Positions 60,901 to 62,506 of a stretch of 62,506 bases of DNA are shown here, piece by piece. Where the stretch lies: positions 1 through 62,506 of the forward strand of contig CANFSB010000006.1 of the NCBI GenBank assembly GCA_947449495.1, in the 5' to 3' direction. The stretch comes from Pseudomonadota bacterium. Lineage in GTDB: Bacteria > Pseudomonadota > Gammaproteobacteria > Steroidobacterales > Steroidobacteraceae. The number at the start of each line of letters is the position of its first letter. The stretch's first letter is position 1. Made by a program: the position numbers and the translations under genes. The notes below the pieces were generated by a model that did not search any database, was not told the DNA's origin, and saw only the letters and a program-made list of their open reading frames with translations.

Positions 60901-62506
60901 CTGCGGCACCCGAGTTCAACATACTGGTGCCGGCAACAGTGAGCTGGGCGGTCTGCGTCAGCGGGCCAGCGGACTGCAGTGCTAGATTGCCTGTTACAGC
61001 CGAGAGGCCCAGGGTCAATGCATTGCTGTCACGCAGCGCTAGATCTTTGGCGCTGACGCTGACTGCAGCACCGAAATCGTTCTCTGCATTGGCAAGGGTG
61101 ACGTCTTGGCCCGCAGCCGTGACAACAGTGGTGCCTGTTGTGGTTATGGCTGCGCTCTGCGTCACAGAGCCACCAGCCACCAATGTCAGGTTGCCGGCAG
61201 CGCTCGTAGCACCCAGTGCAAGCCCATTGGCATCACGCAGGCTGATGTTGTTGCCTGCGGCAGCCACTGTGCCAATAAAGTCGTTACCCACATTGGCCAG
61301 CGTGATGTCCTGACCCGTGGCAGTGACGCTGGTATTGCCGGCTACCGTCATTGCAGCGCTTTGCGTCACCGCTCCGCCGGCCACCACAGTGGCATTGCTT
61401 GTAGCGTTGGTAGCGCCCAGCGTCAACGCATTGGCATCACGCAAGCGCAGGACGTTGGCATTGGCACTAACCGCACCACCGAAGTCGTTACCGACGGTGT
61501 CGAGTGTTACGTCGTATCCAGTTGCAGAGATCCCAGTGGTGCCAGTAACGGCGAGAGCACCGGTCTGTGTTAGCGCACCGGCAACGGTCAATGCGGCATT
61601 GCCGGTGATCGTTGAGGCACCCAGACTCAGCGCACCGGCATCACGCAGGGTCACGTCTCTAGCCATGAGATTGACCACGCCACCGAACTCATTGCCCGCC
61701 AGCGCAAGCGTCACATCCTGACCCAGCGCGGTAATGCCTGTGGTGCCTGCAACTGACAGCGCACCGGTTTGCGTTACCGCGCCGCCTGCTACCAAAGCGG
61801 CATTGCCGGTGATTGTGGAGCTGCCCAGCGACAGGGCCGTGGCGTCGCGCAAACTCACATCTTTGGCAGCAACACTGACCGCTGCACCAAAATCATTGGC
61901 CGCATTGGATAGCGTTACATCTTGATTAGTCGCTGTGATATCCGTGGCACCGGCCACCGTCACAGCGCCGGTTTGCGTCACTGCACCAGCGGTCGCGATC
62001 GTGGCATCGCCACTGATAGTTGAAGCGCCCAGGACCAGCGCGTTCACATCGCGCAGCCCGACGGACTTGCCAGCAACGCTGACAGAACCGCCAAAGTCGT
62101 TGCCCGCATTGGTGAGCGTGACATCCTGGCCGACAGCGTTGAGGGTGGTGTTGCCCGTGACAACCAGCGCACCGGATTGAGTCAGGGCCCCACCACTCGT
62201 CAACGTGGCTGTACCGATGACGGAGTTGGTACCCAATAGCAAAGCGGTGGCATCGCGCAGGGTCACATCCCGCCCAGTGATGCTGACCGCACCACCAAAG
62301 TCGTTGGCGCCATTGCCCAGCAGCACGTCCTGACCTGTTGCTGTAACACCCGTCGTGCCTGCCACGGTCAGCGCGCCGGTTTGAGTCAGTGCGCCGCCCA
62401 CTACCAGGACGGCGTTGCCTGTCACTGTGGACGCCCCCAGTGCCAGTGCGCCGACATCGCGCAGGCTTACATCCTTGCCAGCCACACTGACTGCACCGCC
62501 AAAATC
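57986..62506 (-). CDS. giant repetitive filamentous-haemagglutinin-like exoprotein (C-terminal part)
   Basis: The frame is open to the window edge, so the N terminus and any signal or TPS domain are missing. About 1506 residues are visible, mostly beta-strand repeats rich in Gly, Ala, Thr, Val, Asn and Asp. Seventeen repeats, each with a (L/V)RD(A/V)xAL-type start, run to about 58610. A non-repetitive C-terminal region of about 205 residues follows. The last residues contain two cysteines, SCGSSGEMTSTAPCAAGP. This fits a surface beta-helix adhesin or exoprotein of the two-partner secretion class; the substrate or binding partner is unknown. Confidence 0.82.
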   Translation of the reverse strand, partial: DFGGAVSVAGKDVSLRDVGALALGASTVTGNAVLVVGGALTQTGALTVAGTTGVTATGQDVLLGNGANDFGGAVSITGRDVTLRDATALLLGTNSVIGTATLTSGGALTQSGALVVTGNTTLNAVGQDVTLTNAGNDFGGSVSVAGKSVGLRDVNALVLGASTISGDATIATAGAVTQTGAVTVAGATDITATNQDVTLSNAANDFGAAVSVAAKDVSLRDATALSLGSSTITGNAALVAGGAVTQTGALSVAGTTGITALGQDVTLALAGNEFGGVVNLMARDVTLRDAGALSLGASTITGNAALTVAGALTQTGALAVTGTTGISATGYDVTLDTVGNDFGGAVSANANVLRLRDANALTLGATNATSNATVVAGGAVTQSAAMTVAGNTSVTATGQDITLANVGNDFIGTVAAAGNNISLRDANGLALGATSAAGNLTLVAGGSVTQSAAITTTGTTVVTAAGQDVTLANAENDFGAAVSVSAKDLALRDSNALTLGLSAVTGNLALQSAGPLTQTAQLTVAGTSMLNSGAADLLLDNAGNDFQGSVSAVGGAVSLRDATALTVSSLASAPNKSVTLRAGGLLSLPATAINTGSADLTLSSGTILLTTTALSGNAVSLSGSTGISLGNSVSAGSTLRLTSADAAISQSGGSITAVGATTISAGTGTVTLASAGNDFGGAVAVTARDLNLRDANALTLGSSTLSGNTTLAAGGAITQTGALMIAGTTAVSAAGQDVALNSAGNDFAGAISIVGKDVSLRDANALALGASAIGGNLTLASGGALTQAGALTVAGTTAISSAGQNVTLDNAGNDFNGALGVAGKDVSLRDANGLTLSASSVTGTLGVLTGGAVTQSGALSVAGTTAVNAAGQNITLDNAANEFVGALSVNGKDVSLRDATALTLGASTISGAATLTSGSALTQTGALTVNGTTTVNATGQSVTLDNANNKFVGALAITAKDASLRDATAMVLGASVLSGNANITTGGALTQSGDLTVAGTTTINAAGNTVTLDSAGNDFTGAVSLSAKDATVRDATALVLGASTLTGATTVTAGGPLTQSGALSVAGPATLIATGDITLDNAANDFQGAVGATGAAIALRDANALSVSAITNGTNKAVTLRAGGLLSLPVQSLNTGTADLTLASGAALVTTGAMTGANIALTGASGITLAHDMSTTGTLGLTTTNAVVNQTAGSLRITGASTVAAGTGAVTLANVGNDFVGAVGVTGSTLNLRDASTLVLGPTALSGSTNITAVGPITQTAAMTVAGTTTVTATGQIITLNNTGNDFGGAVTATGSAVALADKNALTATVNSTDASFVTGGPLVLTVFNQAGQDKAGLGRVDIDTAGNTLTWTQNGYSGRTLNNNNVGTVLTVSGAAGRAFKLSPLTAVVNFYPYSPYETRFRGMIDTTNMAMLYNGVAWGTVLAAESSQLGGGAVQAWLAGLSSAYSGMLAGSYDATGGSALLGVDGLPQAQGQNSVEALMSHSALASCGSSGEMTSTAPCAAGP
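58610..62464 (-). repeat. 68-residue (204-bp) repeat array
   Basis: Units of 68 residues (204 bp) carry the frame of a (L/V)RD motif, then GNxxLxxGGAxTQTGALTVAGTT, TATGQDVTL and NDFGGAVSV. Two longer 133-residue units, at 60832-60434 and 59212-58814, share an inserted segment VTLRAGGLLSLP that the short units lack. Amino acid copies are far more alike than neutral drift would leave, while DNA copies differ at many third positions. Confidence 0.92.

Noticed and set aside
58217-62180. Long plus-strand open frames opposite the repeat exoprotein
   Set aside because: They recur with the same 204-bp period as the minus-strand protein, so they are mirror frames of the repeat and lack starts, ribosome sites and protein features of their own.
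58610-62464. CRISPR or satellite DNA
   Set aside because: The 204-bp periodicity is in frame and codes for conserved protein repeats.

Overview
The window comes from an aerobic anoxygenic phototrophic proteobacterium, most likely a gammaproteobacterium. It carries a dense photosynthesis gene cluster, the oxygen-dependent cyclase acsF, and a complete ccm (System I) cytochrome c maturation operon. It also has the thrS-infC-rpmI-rplT-pheS-pheT-ihfA-merR block typical of Gamma- and Betaproteobacteria. System I and the block order favour Gammaproteobacteria, but this is inference.

Layout. (1) 1-11092, plus strand: 3' part of bchH, then bchL-bchM-lhaA-puhA-puhB-puhC-acsF-puhE-dxs, mostly overlapping and probably one transcript. 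(2) 11153-23848, minus strand, read right to left: crtB, then crtE-crtF-bchC-bchX-bchY-bchZ-pufB-pufA-pufL-pufM-pufC-ispH, the classical crt-bch-puf superoperon with ispH added at its end. PpsR/CrtJ-type palindromes lie before crtE and probably before bchC. Strong RNA hairpins lie before pufB and between pufA and pufL. (3) 23845-28289, minus: a cytochrome c'-like lipoprotein, bchI, bchD and bchO, running into crtB. (4) 28310-31403: secreted or envelope proteins (Tat dienelactone hydrolase, YHYH lipoprotein, outer-membrane protein). (5) 31449-42963: tRNA-Pro, the merR-ihfA-pheT-pheS-rplT-rpmI-infC-thrS block, a PAP2 protein, tRNA-Val, uvrB, and aspartate aminotransferase. (6) 43031-50338: tRNA-Asn and accessory genes (NTF2-like proteins, TonB receptor, di-haem peroxidase, SDR, esterase-like hydrolase). 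(7) 50335-57585, minus: ccmA-B-C-D-E-F-G-H-I plus a coupled 2OG-Fe(II) oxygenase. (8) 57632-57937: a tRNA-Leu(UAA) gene interrupted by a 221-nt group I intron. (9) 57986-62506: the C-terminal part of a giant repeat exoprotein.

How the genes work together. bchH/I/D insert magnesium and bchM methylates. acsF closes ring E with O2, and bchL belongs to dark protochlorophyllide reductase. bchXYZ and bchC convert chlorophyllide to bacteriochlorophyllide. crtE, crtB and crtF act in carotenoid synthesis; crtI, crtC and crtD are not in the window. dxs and ispH, the first and last enzymes of the MEP pathway, are attached to the puh and puf transcription units. They would supply isoprenoid for carotenoids and the bacteriochlorophyll tail. 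puf and puh encode an LH1-RC complex with a tetrahaem cytochrome; no pufX, pufQ or puc genes are visible. The ccm operon would mature PufC and the other c-type cytochromes seen here.

Most notable points: the intron-split tRNA-Leu(UAA), the AUA start of infC, paired PpsR-like sites with 8-bp spacing, the bchZ-pufB hairpin array, MEP genes wired to both photosynthesis operons, and the 68-residue repeat exoprotein ending in a cysteine pair. I found no clearly new multi-gene system.
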